Source: Periconia sp. R9002
Taxonomy: Eukaryota > Ascomycota > Dothideomycetes > Pleosporales > Periconiaceae
Assembly: GCA_023627715.1 (NCBI GenBank)
Contig: JAMAHW010000016.1
Location: 124,001-188,000 of the forward strand
Direction of reading: 5' to 3'
DNA length: 64,000 nucleotides
Part shown: piece by piece, positions 1-11,300 of the stretch
Layout: the number at the start of each line of letters is the position of its first letter
Numbering within the stretch: position 1 is the stretch's first letter
The notes under the pieces: generated by a model
Database searches by the model: none
The model's input: the letters and a program-made list of their open reading frames with translations, nothing else
Told to the model about the DNA's origin: nothing
Program-made: the position numbers and the translations under genes

Positions 1-695
1 GTCAAAGAATCTCCAGAAAACGCCATTTCCGGATGAAGGCTCGTCTGGGTTTACATCTCCCAAGTCCCTGGTCTTTCCGTCTGTTGTGGGCTCGTCGTAC
101 AAGAGAAGTGCGGCGATGGAGTCGTACTTAAGGGCTTCACGCAAAACGCCCCCGCAGGGCATCGCGCTCTCTCGACGATCGTATCCTCTACATAGCGATA
201 TTATGATTTCCGGCCGAAACTGTATGACGTGATGCAACACTTGTGGGTCAGAAGCGCCGGCGGGTTTATAGCGAAATGCGGTCGAGAATATGACTTGGGC
301 ATCTTTTCGAGACTCGAAGGGGAGTTTGTGGATATTGTTTGCGAGATAATAGAGCAGATCCTCCTGAATGATGAAGCTAAGAAGTTGGAATACCAGTTCC
401 TGGTTAACTTCGGCCTCTGCGAAGTAATTAGCCATGGGACATGTACATATGGAGCGAGCGAAGAATGCGGGAAAGGTACCTGGTGTGCCTTGAAGTCGGA
501 ACTTCATCTGCTGAAGGTCTCTTGCCAGTTCTTCTTCCAACTGCCAGCAGGTTAGCATGGTGTGAAACATGGCCTGTGAGACTATCGGACCTTGGGGTTG
601 GGCTTTGGGTCCTCGCTCAGCTGCAAGGTAAGCTTTTTGGTAGACTGGACAAGTTCGGCATGGCTCCTCTGTCTGTTGCGGAATAGAAAAGCCAT
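1..695 (-). CDS. hymA: HymA / Mo25-family scaffold protein, 5' part (cut by left edge)
   Basis: Mo25/Hym1 proteins are armadillo-like scaffolds that activate germinal-centre/NDR-type kinases (RAM network in yeast, conidiophore development in Aspergillus). I read exon 1 at 591-695 (start MAFLFRNRQ), exon 2 at 480-540 and exon 3 at 1-416; the frame stays open to base 1, so the C-terminal half lies outside the window. Intron 544-590 region ends in gctggcag and the second intron (417-479) has a gctaatt branch point and cgcag acceptor. The spliced product carries family signatures such as LPFESRKDAQVIF, LLYDEPTTDG and a PNPDEPSSGNG-like stretch (here VNPDEPSSGNGVFWRFFD). It lies on the same strand as the kinase gene upstream of it. 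Start choice rests on the conserved MAFLF N-terminus. Family call is firm; exon ends are by eye. Confidence 0.9.
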
Positions 696-1253
696 GTTGA
701 TTGCGCGGTTATGGCAGAGCAGTGGAGACTAAAGGTGGGATGAGGTGAATCGCGGGTGTGGTGGAGGGGTTTCGTGCGACGCAGCTATGCCGGCAGCTGC
801 TATGGGAAAAGGTACAACATGTAGGTGCTGTAATAGGGCCAAGGGCACTGGAAGCTGGTTCTGTCGTTTCCGGCGCACAACAAAACGGGCGGTTTGTTGA
901 CATTCACAACATTGGCGTTGCGGTTCTGGGGGTCCCTGGTCGGCTTGCCCTGCAGGTGCCAAATGGAAAGAGCAACAGGCCGCAATCATCACACTTTTGG
1001 TGCAGTCGCGCTAGCCCCCGGCCAATCTACACCACCGAACCGCTCGGCCAATCACAGTACAGAGCCACCGACACCTCAATGCCTTCATCAACCATCAACA
1101 ACGATCATGGTGGATTCTGTCTTTGCACAAAGGCATTCTTCAGGCCAGCCTGGTCCTGTTACACTCTATCTTTCTAAGCTGGGGTATTCCAAGTATGCAT
1201 ATTAAACCCCCCAATCGCCGATATTGCCCTGGTGCCTATATATCGAAGCACAC
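696..1253. other. intergenic, hymA promoter / kinase 3' end
   Basis: This 558-bp gap separates two genes read on the minus strand. It holds short ORFs on both strands but none with introns, codon pattern or motif that I trust. One minus-strand frame (709-903) has a CC...CC..SHSSC..SC arrangement that faintly recalls small fungal zinc proteins; I do not call it. Confidence 0.4.
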
Positions 1254-2803
1254 TCACTCTGCAAAGTAAGCATGATCCAGGACCTGTACTTTTATTAGCA
1301 GGTGCATGCATGTCTCTGTAGTACATTATTATTCCTACCTGCGCCGCCCTCATCCTCTCCCCGCTCTCATAGCGAACGAGCTTCTTCACCAAGTCGCATT
1401 CACTCTCCGAGACACCCGGCAAAAGGGCGGACCATGCCTGTGGAGCATATTCATGAAATTGCACCTTCCCCCAGTCTGGAAATCCTGCAGCTTCCTACCT
1501 ATGGTCAGTCATCCATACGTGCAAGACCGGCTTTCATGTATCATACAGGCCACACAGCAAGGTTTGGAGTTCCCAGCTTGCTGAATATGCTTTGGATCAG
1601 CGCAAGGTCGCTACCGAGCTCTCCAGAATCGAATAACGTCGCATGGCCGGGTACTACCGCTTCAGCAACTGTACAGCCAGCAGCCCACATATCAAGACTG
1701 CATCCATAGGCCTTGTTCCCAAAAAGCAGCTCAGGCGGCCTGTAACAAGTAGTCCCCACATCTGTGATTTTTGAGTTGGGAGCTTCGGAACCGACGTCGT
1801 CAGGAGCCCATGCAATGCCAAAGTCAGCGAGATAGGCTGGCCCATCTAGTGACTTGACGAGGATGTTTGAAGGCTTCACATCTCTGTGAATGATGCCTTT
1901 CCCATGTATAAAGGCTAGTGCTGAGAAAAGACTTTTGATGGTATTTCGGATTTGCGTCTTGGAGAGTTTTCCACTTTGGAGGAGATTATGAAAATCATAT
2001 TGTACAAAGGGGAAGACGAGCACAAATCGGGATCCGGCTTCGCGGAAAGCTTCGATGAGCGGTATCACATGCTGTGACGCAGACCTTTCCAAGATGCGAG
2101 CTTCACGCACAGAGTCGTGAGGGGGCTCCATCATAGATGGAGTGGTGACTTTCAATGCCACCAATCTCCTGTTGGAAGGTGTACTTGAAGGGAAATAACC
2201 GTCTCCCTGCGACGTTGTTGCTTTGTAGACGACGGAAAACAGGCCCTCTTGATGGTAAACCGCATTCTTGTAGCTGCCGATGTCAATGCCACCTGGGGTA
2301 GGCACATACTCTTCATCCTAGCAGAATTTTTAGCATTTAGGCGTTGTTCGCCTCATAGCCATCTTACTTGGGAGGTTGGAAATTCGAGAGTTGCAGGCTG
2401 CAAGCTACTTATTCGTTCATCACATAGAGTCTGGTAGTCTTCCTAGACACGGTCAGACTTGTGATATTGTATTGTCGGCTCAGCATCTTGCGTTACAGAA
2501 GATTGAGCTTGATCGTATATGCTCGCTTCTAGCAAGGTCGCCTCGCGCCTGGCTTCGGTTGCTGAAAGGGTCGGATCAGATGCCTGATAGGCGGCTGCTC
2601 TAGAAAGGGGTCAGAGGGAATATACTTGAGAAAATGTCTATTAAAAGGAGCCGAGCTATTTGAGGAAATCGAAGAATACATGGTCTTGCGAGGTCTCCCT
2701 GGTCACTTCACAGGCCCCGCCGTACATATGATACTTGCATTTTAGTAACGGTAGACAGTCTTGCAGAGAAGCCCAAGCTTGTATGCCAGTCAGTTGGCTC
2801 CAT
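1254..2803 (-). CDS. Csk1-like CDK-family serine/threonine kinase
   Basis: A eukaryotic protein kinase of the CDK/CAK branch, most like fission yeast Csk1, a CDK-activating kinase. Exons read on the minus strand: 2497-2599, 2368-2442, 1547-2317, 1339-1494 and 1254-1283, joined in frame by introns of 50-55 bp. The catalytic core shows an ATP lysine in LVALKVT, catalytic loop HRDVKPSN, DFG metal motif in ADFGIAW, and a TTCYRPPELLFG activation-segment end as in CDK relatives; the last exon closes as AAQVLDHAYFAE, the usual end of the kinase fold. The glycine loop is degenerate (EGLFSVVYKA). The first exon is uncertain: an ATG at 2801-2803 opens MEPTDWHTSLGFSARL, resembling the family N-terminus, but no clean phase-matching donor joins it to 2599. 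An internal GTG near 2305 is not the start. Family firm, 5' end unsure. Confidence 0.82.
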
Positions 2804-3379
2804 GGCTCCTGCTGGAAGGATACTTAGGGGAGTGATATGGTGTTGCTTGTAATGTACATGCATGGATGGACGTTGCCGAGGGCATAACTAAAAGTGCGGT
2901 AGCTGCATTTAACTCCCCCTGCCCTCCATGTCGTCGCTGGCTGGCTGCACAGCATCGACTCTAATGCAAGTAACTCTCTTCGCAACGCCTCTCGACACGT
3001 CGCATCACTCACTCTCTCAGCAACAAACAACACGGCATCTAGTTCATTTTTTCTGTCTGGTCACGCCCCGCGCCGTGTTTGGTTTGACGTCAACTCCGGA
3101 CTTCCGAGAAGCGTCTGGCGGTACTACTGGGTACTACCCCAACGCGGACGCGGCCCACTCTGACCTGACAGCGCAGGCCGCGCCCGGCAAGGCGAGCGTG
3201 AGAGAGCGTCCGTGCCAGAGTGACGGAGACAGCCAGGCACGCTTATTGCATACCCTACTTACCTACCTACCTACATTACTAGACAACCACCTCTCCCAGA
3301 CGGTTGCAAGGAGGACAATTCTATGTAAACAGCACCGAATCGGTGTTCTGGTGCTGTCACGCGCATCCTACCATTCGCT
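2804..3379. promoter_or_regulatory. divergent promoter region (kinase / SYP1)
   Basis: A 576-bp interval between divergently transcribed genes, so it should hold both promoters. A run of TACC/TACCTA units (acttacctacctacctac, about 3259-3276) belongs to the dispersed TAGGTA-type motif seen in other gaps of this window. No clear TATA box was picked out. Confidence 0.45.
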
Positions 3380-6300
3380 ATGGAGCTCCAACACAAAGAA
3401 TACCCAGGTCTGCTGGTACGCCTACGGTTCCTGCGGTCCCGTACCGTCCCAAGCTATGTCCATCCATTCGTTGACCATTGCCTAGGACGCTCTCCCCCCA
3501 GCGCAAGCAGTCGCAGTCCTCAATGATCGCATGAAGCATGTCAGCGACCTGAACACGCACATCGCCGATTGGCTGCAGGTGTGTTGGACTTCCTTTCGCT
3601 CCCTCGCGCGTGAACGGATGCTAACCGTGCCTCAGGAACGACGTCGAGTCGAGGAGGCCTACGTGCAGGGTCTCCGGAAGCTCGCGAACAAGCACCCTCC
3701 GGACGATTCGTCCGATCTGGGGTACGTATCCCCGTGGGGCATAGCTTTATGGGTGTAGCTGTCGTGACGATTGTTGACCCTTCCAGCATCTTCTCAACAC
3801 CATGGCAGAAAATCACCGCCGCTACCGAAGCTATCGCCGAATCGCATCATTTGCTCGCCCAAAGAATAGAAGCCGACGTCGAGCGTCCTCTGCGCGAATT
3901 TGCCTCGACGAATCGAGAGGTACAGGCCATGTCTAACATTTCTGGAAACTTGGCTGCGATGGCGCGGGACATTGACAGCGCAAAGAACAAGGCCGAAAAG
4001 CTCAGGAATAAAGGATCCAAGGCGAAAGCATCTGCCGTAGCAAACGCTGTTGGTGAGGTGGAGAACGCTACCATACAATGGGAGTCACAGGCTCCGTACG
4101 TTTTCGAAAAGCTGCAAGCTGTGGACGAAAGCAGGCTCAACCATCTTCGCGATGCCCTCACCCAGTTCCAGACTCACGAGGTGGACCAAGTGGAAAGAAA
4201 CCGCATAAGCGCGGAAGACACACTGAATGTGTTGCTGAACATAGAGACAGCAGATGAGATACAGACATGGTCATTGAGGATACGCAGTGGGGAGCGATTG
4301 CCAATGGTCCGCAAGGGTAGCAGCGCATTAGGCACCCCATCAAAGAGTCAGGCATCTCCTGTACCTCCTGTGCCTCCTGTGCCATCTATCCATGCAGACG
4401 ACGATAAGAGCTCCAAGAGCAACTCTGGTACGAGTTGAATCATCAATACCGACCTGCGAGCGGATTGCTAATTGACATCCAGCACCGGAACCAAAGCAAA
4501 GCTCAAACCCACTTAAACGTTTTGGTACGGTCTTAAGCCGCCGCAGACAGAGTGTGCATCCATACGGACGAGCAGCTTCGCCCGAGAGGAAGTCGGCCAA
4601 CAACTTGGGCTCTGCATTTAGCGGTTTTGGAAAGGGCAAAGCGAAGGATCGTGATACGAGCGACACTTCGAATCGACCCGTCTCGCCACTACGAAGGCTG
4701 TCCTCAAGAAACTCTACTCCGCGCGCATCTGATGTCTCCGCGTCGCCGAAACAGACACGCACCGACAGGCCGAACGGCATGAGCTCCGAACCTCCATCCG
4801 AAGACGTTCCAGGTTCTGTCGCTGTGAATGGAACTGTGCAAGAGACAATACCAGAGTTGAAAGAGCCCCTGTCCCCTCCTCCTCCGGCGGAACCTCAGGC
4901 AGAAGTATAGTTCTCCACCCCTCAACGTTCATTGCCTTGTACTAAATCGAGGACAGCCTGCTAAAGATGCGGAGGGATTTTCGGTCCCACCTTCAGCTAG
5001 TGATGCAATCACAGAAGCAGAACGGGAAGCAGGCTTGTGAGTAAACTTGACTTGAATGGCAGCGATCTCTCTAACGAATGCAGTTCATCCATGGAAGCTA
5101 ATCCACCCCCTCAATTCAAGCTCGACATCAAAAATGCACCTATACAAGAGGAAGATGGCGATCCCAACGCAGCTATGGCTGATATGGCCAACACGTTGCG
5201 AGCAGTATGTCGATATCGCTCTGTTGGATTTCACTACTGACAGTCATATAGCAAGCCGCACCACCACGACGATCTGGCACACTTCGCGGACGACGCGACG
5301 TTCGTAACACAATCTTTGTGCCAAATCCAGCAACACCCGAGCTGACTAGCATCGGAGAGTTGCCTCCCATTCCATCTGCTAGCTCGGCGGCTGCATCATT
5401 CACTACCCCTGCTATCCCACCGCAACCCTCATCTCCAGCTTTTAAATTAACCCACAGAAATCTTGTGTCGGAGGACCATGCAGCCTCGGACACGCAGTCT
5501 ATCCGCTCCGGTCGCTCTCTTAGTAGCTCCACGAGCGCGACCGTCAAGCATCCAGACATGCACGATCCAGGACTCAACTCGTCCATAGCGGAAACTGTCA
5601 GTACTTGGTTTGAACAAGGAAACGTCACCAAAGCCCTTGTTATCGGGCAGATTGCGCTAGCGTTCAATCCTGTGGATATCGCAGCCGGACCTTTTGGGAC
5701 CGAGACCATTCGATTGGAGAACTTCCCCGTCCTGGAGAAAGTGGCTCCCAACCCTGCCTTTATTGAACAAGTTAATGATAATCCGGGGAATTACACGGTC
5801 GACCTCTCCAAAATCACCAAAACATCAGTAGCGTTCCATTACCAAGTGCATTTGGAGCCTGAGAACCTGGCTTCGTTTGCTCCTATCTTGCTGTCTCCTA
5901 TGTGGAAGACGGAGGCTTCGCAGACATCGGTCATTCTCAATTATGGATTGAACCCTAAATACAATCTGGGTGATGCAACGAGCGTGACTGTGCACAACCT
6001 GATTTTGCTTCTGCGACTTGAACCGGGATCCAAGACTACATCGTGCCAGTCCAAGCCAACTGGTTCGTTCAGCAAGGAGAAGGCGCACATTTACTGGAGA
6101 CTGGGAGAAGTGACATTCACTCGCGATCAACCCGTGCAAACGATGCGTGTCCGATTCTTCACGGAAGGCGAAGCCAAACCTGGGAATTGCGAAGCGAGGT
6201 GGGAGATTTCAGGAGACCAGGCACTGCGGGTCGGGAGCGGACTGAGTGTTAGCCAGAGTGCACCAGCGAGCGAAAGACTGGAAATCGATCCTTTCGCGGA

Positions 6301-6391
6301 CGCCGACGAGAACGCGCCTCCTCCCACACCTGCGTGGAAGGAGGTTACGAGCGTGAAACGCATTACTAGTGGAACGTACATTGGGGTATAG
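3380..6391 (+). CDS. SYP1: Syp1-type muniscin: F-BAR plus mu-homology endocytic adaptor
   Basis: An early-arriving endocytic adaptor that bends membrane and binds cargo at cortical actin patches. Eight exons splice in frame to 872 aa: 3380-3415, 3486-3578, 3636-3721, 3787-4427, 4483-4904, 4957-5036, 5084-5204 and 5252-6391. The start MELQHKEYPGLL followed by AQAVAVLNDRMKHVSDLN matches the conserved N-terminus of fungal Syp1. Residues about 10-260 are the F-BAR coiled-coil domain (ERRRVEEAYVQGLRKLA, SIFSTPWQKI-like IFSTPWQKI). A long Ser/Pro-rich linker with PVPPVPPVP repeats follows. Residues about 605-872 form the C-terminal mu-homology domain (ETVSTWFEQGNVTKALV..., ending VTSVKRITSGTY). Length and domain order agree with the family. 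All seven introns are 48-70 bp with recognisable signals. High confidence. Confidence 0.92.
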
Positions 6392-8361
6392 AAAGAAGTT
6401 GCAACTAAAAAGATGATAATACTGGGGACTGGGGAACTTTGTCTTGGGTTTGGGGTAATTGCTATTCTTTCATTTCGTAGCCAATCGCTCTTGTTTCGCT
6501 GGCTTCAGCAGCAACGCAAGAGGAAGCTCCTGTAAATAGAAGGGAACAAAGGGGCTTGGAGAGTATGTAGCCGTGTGTGCGCGCGCGCATTCACGCGGTA
6601 TGTTTTGTTTAGTGTACGTACCTATGTGTGACATTGATATGACATCTTTGTATAGGGCCGAATCTGATCTCGCACCCAAGTCCCCGTTCTCACTCTCTGC
6701 CCCCACACCGACAGGAGAAATGGCGTGGTTAAACAAGGTTGTTAACTATCCCAACGTCCCGTGCCGCAGTGGACGAGGCGGACACATGTCATCGGCGAAG
6801 CAAAGTGGGACCTCGTGTTTTTTTTGTCCATCGTCCGGTTCTACAAATCAAGCAAAGTAGAGCCGAGTAAGATTCGACTCGAACCATGTAGCATGTCACG
6901 GCATTCATCATACTCTAGGTGTCCCCTTCACTTGCATATCCAATCGACGATGAGGGGCTGCGCCGACCTTGCTTTTCTCCTTTTTTTCTTGTACTGTCAC
7001 CGTTGTCGGCGGGGTCGATTGCATTGCATTGTCTTGCTTCAGCCGCAAGGCGCCTCGATCGGATCGGAGTATCGGTCATAGACGCCGGAGGGGGTACACT
7101 CAGGGCTTGAGAGCTCGTCGTCGAAACCGATCTGTATCCCATATGCAAAGGCCCGCGGATCGGGCTGACTTAGCCGGAGTATCTACACAGTACCTACCCA
7201 ATCAATCTACGTGTGGTGCACAGTAGAGAGTATAATAAACCCTGTTGAGCTGAGAGTAGCTGTTAGTTTGGATGAAAGGGCTTCTGCAAGATGAACTGGG
7301 CTTAATGAATTGCCCAAACTACTGTACCTACTTAGCTACATAACACATGGTTAGCTTTCACAGTAGGATAGGGATGGTTGAAGGGATCCCTTGTGCCGAT
7401 GATGGGCCGTTGGTGGAGACTCGATGACATGGCCCCTGGGCCGTGCAAGGTGGTGTGCGCAAGGCGAGGGGTTGATGGACGAGGGTGGGTGGCGTGTGTC
7501 GAATTGAGTTTTTGGTGGATCGGTAGTGACGAGATGCAGCAGTTCAAATCGATGACTGGCAGTGAGGCATCAACGACCATGTGGCCGGCCTGGCGCTGTA
7601 CCTGTACAGTAGCGGCCGCTGTGGCGCGTACCGCCGACACGGTGGATGATTCAATTGATTGATGTGCTTGATTTGATGGCTGGCAAGAGCGGCTTCAGCT
7701 CGTTTGTCTGGAACGTCCATCAACCCCCAAAAGCGTCATGGTGGGATGATTATGATGGTTTACTATGAATTCTGTATCACCACACTCATCATTGTTGTTC
7801 GTATGGAATAATAACTATACTCGAGAGTGATATTGGAGGCATGAGGGTCTGTCAGGAAACCCTCCCTAATCCACCACCTAGCACTCGAAGCCGTTAGGTT
7901 AACCCTACTCTGCTGCCCAGCTCTCCCCTACCTAGGACACAGTAGTTGTTGATGTAGGTACCTAGACTAGAGAAGTCACGGCTGGCAAACAAATTCCCCT
8001 GCAAACGTGTCGCTGTTCAGAGCTGCTCTGCACAGCTGTCGCTGTGCAGAGCTGTCTGTCGGTGGTGCTTGGGGCGTCTTTCTTTTTTGGTGGCCGAAGT
8101 TGGCTCCCTGTGATGTCATTTTGCAGGCGTGTCGCACTGTAGCGCAACAGGGACTCCATCACAGCCGCCCCATTAACACCAACTGCCTCCATCCACCTCT
8201 AGGCCGACTGTGCTCGTCTCGACTGCCTCCATTCTACGCCAACCCACTAGGCCGAATGTTCACACCTGCATTTCTGCCTGCCCGGCCTGCCCTCTCCTCT
8301 CTCCCCCTCACATCTCTTCCCTTCCGCCGCACCGCCAGAGGGGAGAAAGGGGAATGCAACT
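6392..8361. other. long intergenic, histidine kinase promoter
   Basis: About 2 kb without a convincing gene. It contains an alternating gtgtgtgcgcgcgcg tract near 6574-6588, several TAGGTA/TACCTA motifs (about 7190, 7324, 7930 and 7955-7966) and pyrimidine-rich sequence just before the downstream start (8280-8340). Short ORFs here lack introns and recognisable motifs. A long leader or upstream ORF for the kinase gene is possible but not shown. Confidence 0.45.
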
Positions 8362-11300
8362 ATGGATAGGGACTTGCCCTTGTCCAACTCGCCGAAGGCT
8401 AACGTCACCGACACCGCTTCTTCCCAAGAACACCCACCATCGCCACCGCTACCCTCCAACCGTCCACCGCTGCAACGCCAGCCCCAATCCTCGATACCAC
8501 CGCTTTACCGCGAGACAGACGACCCTTTTTCACACACACAGCAGCACCCCACCCACGCTGACCATGGCGACACCACATCGGACACGGATATGAGTGCCAG
8601 TGGAGAAGAGGGCCTTGGTGGCCAGGAACATGTGGAACAGCTGGCACAAAAAGGAGAAGGCGCATCCCAAAATGTGTTGGGAAAGTCATCGCCCGACGAA
8701 CTCGAGATCGAAAGATTGCGGAATCTGCAACTCAAAGCCATTCAGAAGCAGCAACGAGCCCGTGCGAAACCAGGCGCAAGCGCAAACCCCATAGCGTCTA
8801 TGGCACGTCGCGTGTCTCCCATCAAAGAGGAGCCCATCCTCACCATGTCGCCCACGCTGGAAGAGACGTTCAGTAGTCCGCTACCCACGGGTCAAACCGC
8901 TTCGACCGAATCGACCGAGTCAGCCAGAACCATTCGCGGAAGCGTCCCACCTACGCCTGCAGGCCGATCTCTTCGCACACCATCATACCCGTTCCCTACT
9001 GTGCCTAATACCCCCATGGCATGGTCTAATTCCTTCCACCAACCATTCACGAGTCTATCCCCGACCGTTTCCGCCATGTACGGTAGAGACTTTGCATCAC
9101 CGAGAGAGCGCGTAGCCTCAGAGTCGAGTACCCCGGCCGCATCAACTATGCCATTCGCTCCAGGCGATAAAATCCTCAATAGTCCTTCAGCTGAGGATCC
9201 ACGCTACCCGAGCCCGAATATGTATGAACTCGTCTTACAACTGTCTGCCGAGCCCGGACTCGCAGCTTGGTGGTCCAATGTCACAACCATCATGCAAGAA
9301 TATTATGGTGTAGAAAGAGCGACGCTAGCAGTGCCAGCCGATACTTCGGATATCGAAAACGTGCCCTGGGGACAGAAGACGACGTTCCATTATGCCGCGC
9401 GGGGAGACAGCCCTCACGCTCCCACTTTTCATGAATCAAACCCAACTCCGCTGCAGGCTCCATCGGAGCAAATATCGACTTCAGAACCCCCTAGCGACCT
9501 TCCCTCAACACCTTCAACATTTTCTTCGAGGCCAAAATTCCCCTCTCGGCATTCTTTTGCTGGCCATGAACGTCAAAGGCGAGACATGCCTCATGATAAT
9601 TCTTCTGGGACTCTTCCTGTGCGACCCCGCGGGCCTCTCAGAACAGCAAGTCATGCGCCTCAATCCACCGTACGTTCAGATCATCCATTGAGGCAAGTAT
9701 CCCCAGCATCATTTGATGGAGCCAGTCATATACGCCCAGACGTGACACCTTCAAAGGGCCCTACTTTTAGTGACCCGGATTTCTCGAGTGTTGGTGGTGT
9801 GGATCCGAACGGACTTACTGCAGTGTTTCCGATATTGCGAGCTTTAGATCACGAGCCTGACGCACTTATTGACAATTCTGGTGTGAATCGCGTGTTAGAA
9901 AGAGGCCGCCTTGTGACCCTGACGAGGGACTACTCTAGCTCTCTGTCAGCTTCCAAGCACAGCTCTGGGGAATCCGACCAAGAGGAACAGCCTAAAGCGT
10001 CAGCGAAACCTTCATCAATCCCAAGCTCAGAACGGCAGCCGAATGTGAAAAGTCGCCTTGGAAAATCCGGGTCCACTGATCCCCATGATGTGAGGTTGCA
10101 ACCTCACTATGAAGAATACGAACAATTCCCTAGTTCTCCCTGGGCCCAATCTCCAGCACCATCCCCAGCAATACAAAACGATCCGACAGAAAATCCCTTC
10201 TTCTCCGCGGGGGATGTAGATGAGGAAACATTTAACCCCTCCGGCTCATCGCAAGATTATGCTCAATTTGGAATAGTAGAAGCGATTGGTGTAGACAAAG
10301 CAAGCACTGTTACCCACATCCCTTTGATCCACCCTACTCTATCTCAAATCATGCAACCCCCCGACGTCACAAGTCCATCTGGTACTCCACCAATGTCTCG
10401 CAGAGCATCACAACAGTCTACCATGGCAGATCGAGCGAAGGAAAGTTTCCAGCGCAAAGCACCCATCGCGATTCTCTCCATTTTGTCTCCTGTTGTACCC
10501 TATCCACGCAACCTAACCAACTCACTCAAGCTTCTTGGGCCTCATCTTGCAACGTCTTTCTCTAATGCGTGGCAATTTACTAATGCGCAGGCCCAAGCAA
10601 CCGGGATTAGGCAACGCCGGTTCATGACTGGGCAACAGCCGGGCGGTATCAGCATGCAGGACCCTGAGATTCTTGATGACTTGTTGCATCTCGACTTGGA
10701 GGATGTCACCAATTCTGCTGCCGGAAGTGTCACCAGCCCATCAGATTATTCTAGCCGATCAAGACAGAGCCCAGGGGGGTCTATTGCCGGTACGCCAGGG
10801 TGGGATCCATCATCGCTAGGACTTTCGAGCAAGCATTCCATTGGTAGCACACCGGGGTATCTTGCTGGTAGCGAGGCCGTTGAGGGTTATTTTGATGCGA
10901 AGAAGAAAAGCACCAGAAACACATCGCACCCTGTCTCAGCATCGCAAGAGCAAATCCGCAAATCAGATCTTCGGTCAGCAAAACGAGCAAGTTCCAGCAT
11001 CGCTGCTGAACTTTCCAAGGACGATACTCCTACACCTACTCCTCGTGGTGAAAAATCCGCCCCTGAGGATGGGTCGGGGACGCGGCGAGCCCGAGTGTTG
11101 CAGCCACCAGGGAGTGGACAGCATCGAGGTCATTCGTTGCTACATTCGTACGGTGCAGACTTCAGCTCTTCATTCCAATCGCTACCAGCGGCTACTACGC
11201 CTGCGCGGACCCCGGGCGCACCTCCGGCTCAGGTAAGATCCAGCTCTATCGCTGAAAGCCAGGACCTTCCTATGCCGCCTCCTTCCGAAAATCTTCTTCG

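Noticed and set aside
709..903. Small minus-strand frame with CC...TCC..SHSSC..SC pattern
   Set aside because: Resembles small fungal zinc proteins only loosely, lacks the expected Trp/Cys spacing and lies in the hymA leader region.
1547..2305. Kinase start at the GTG/ORF start near 2305
   Set aside because: Conserved family sequence continues upstream through two further exons (2368-2442, 2497-2599).
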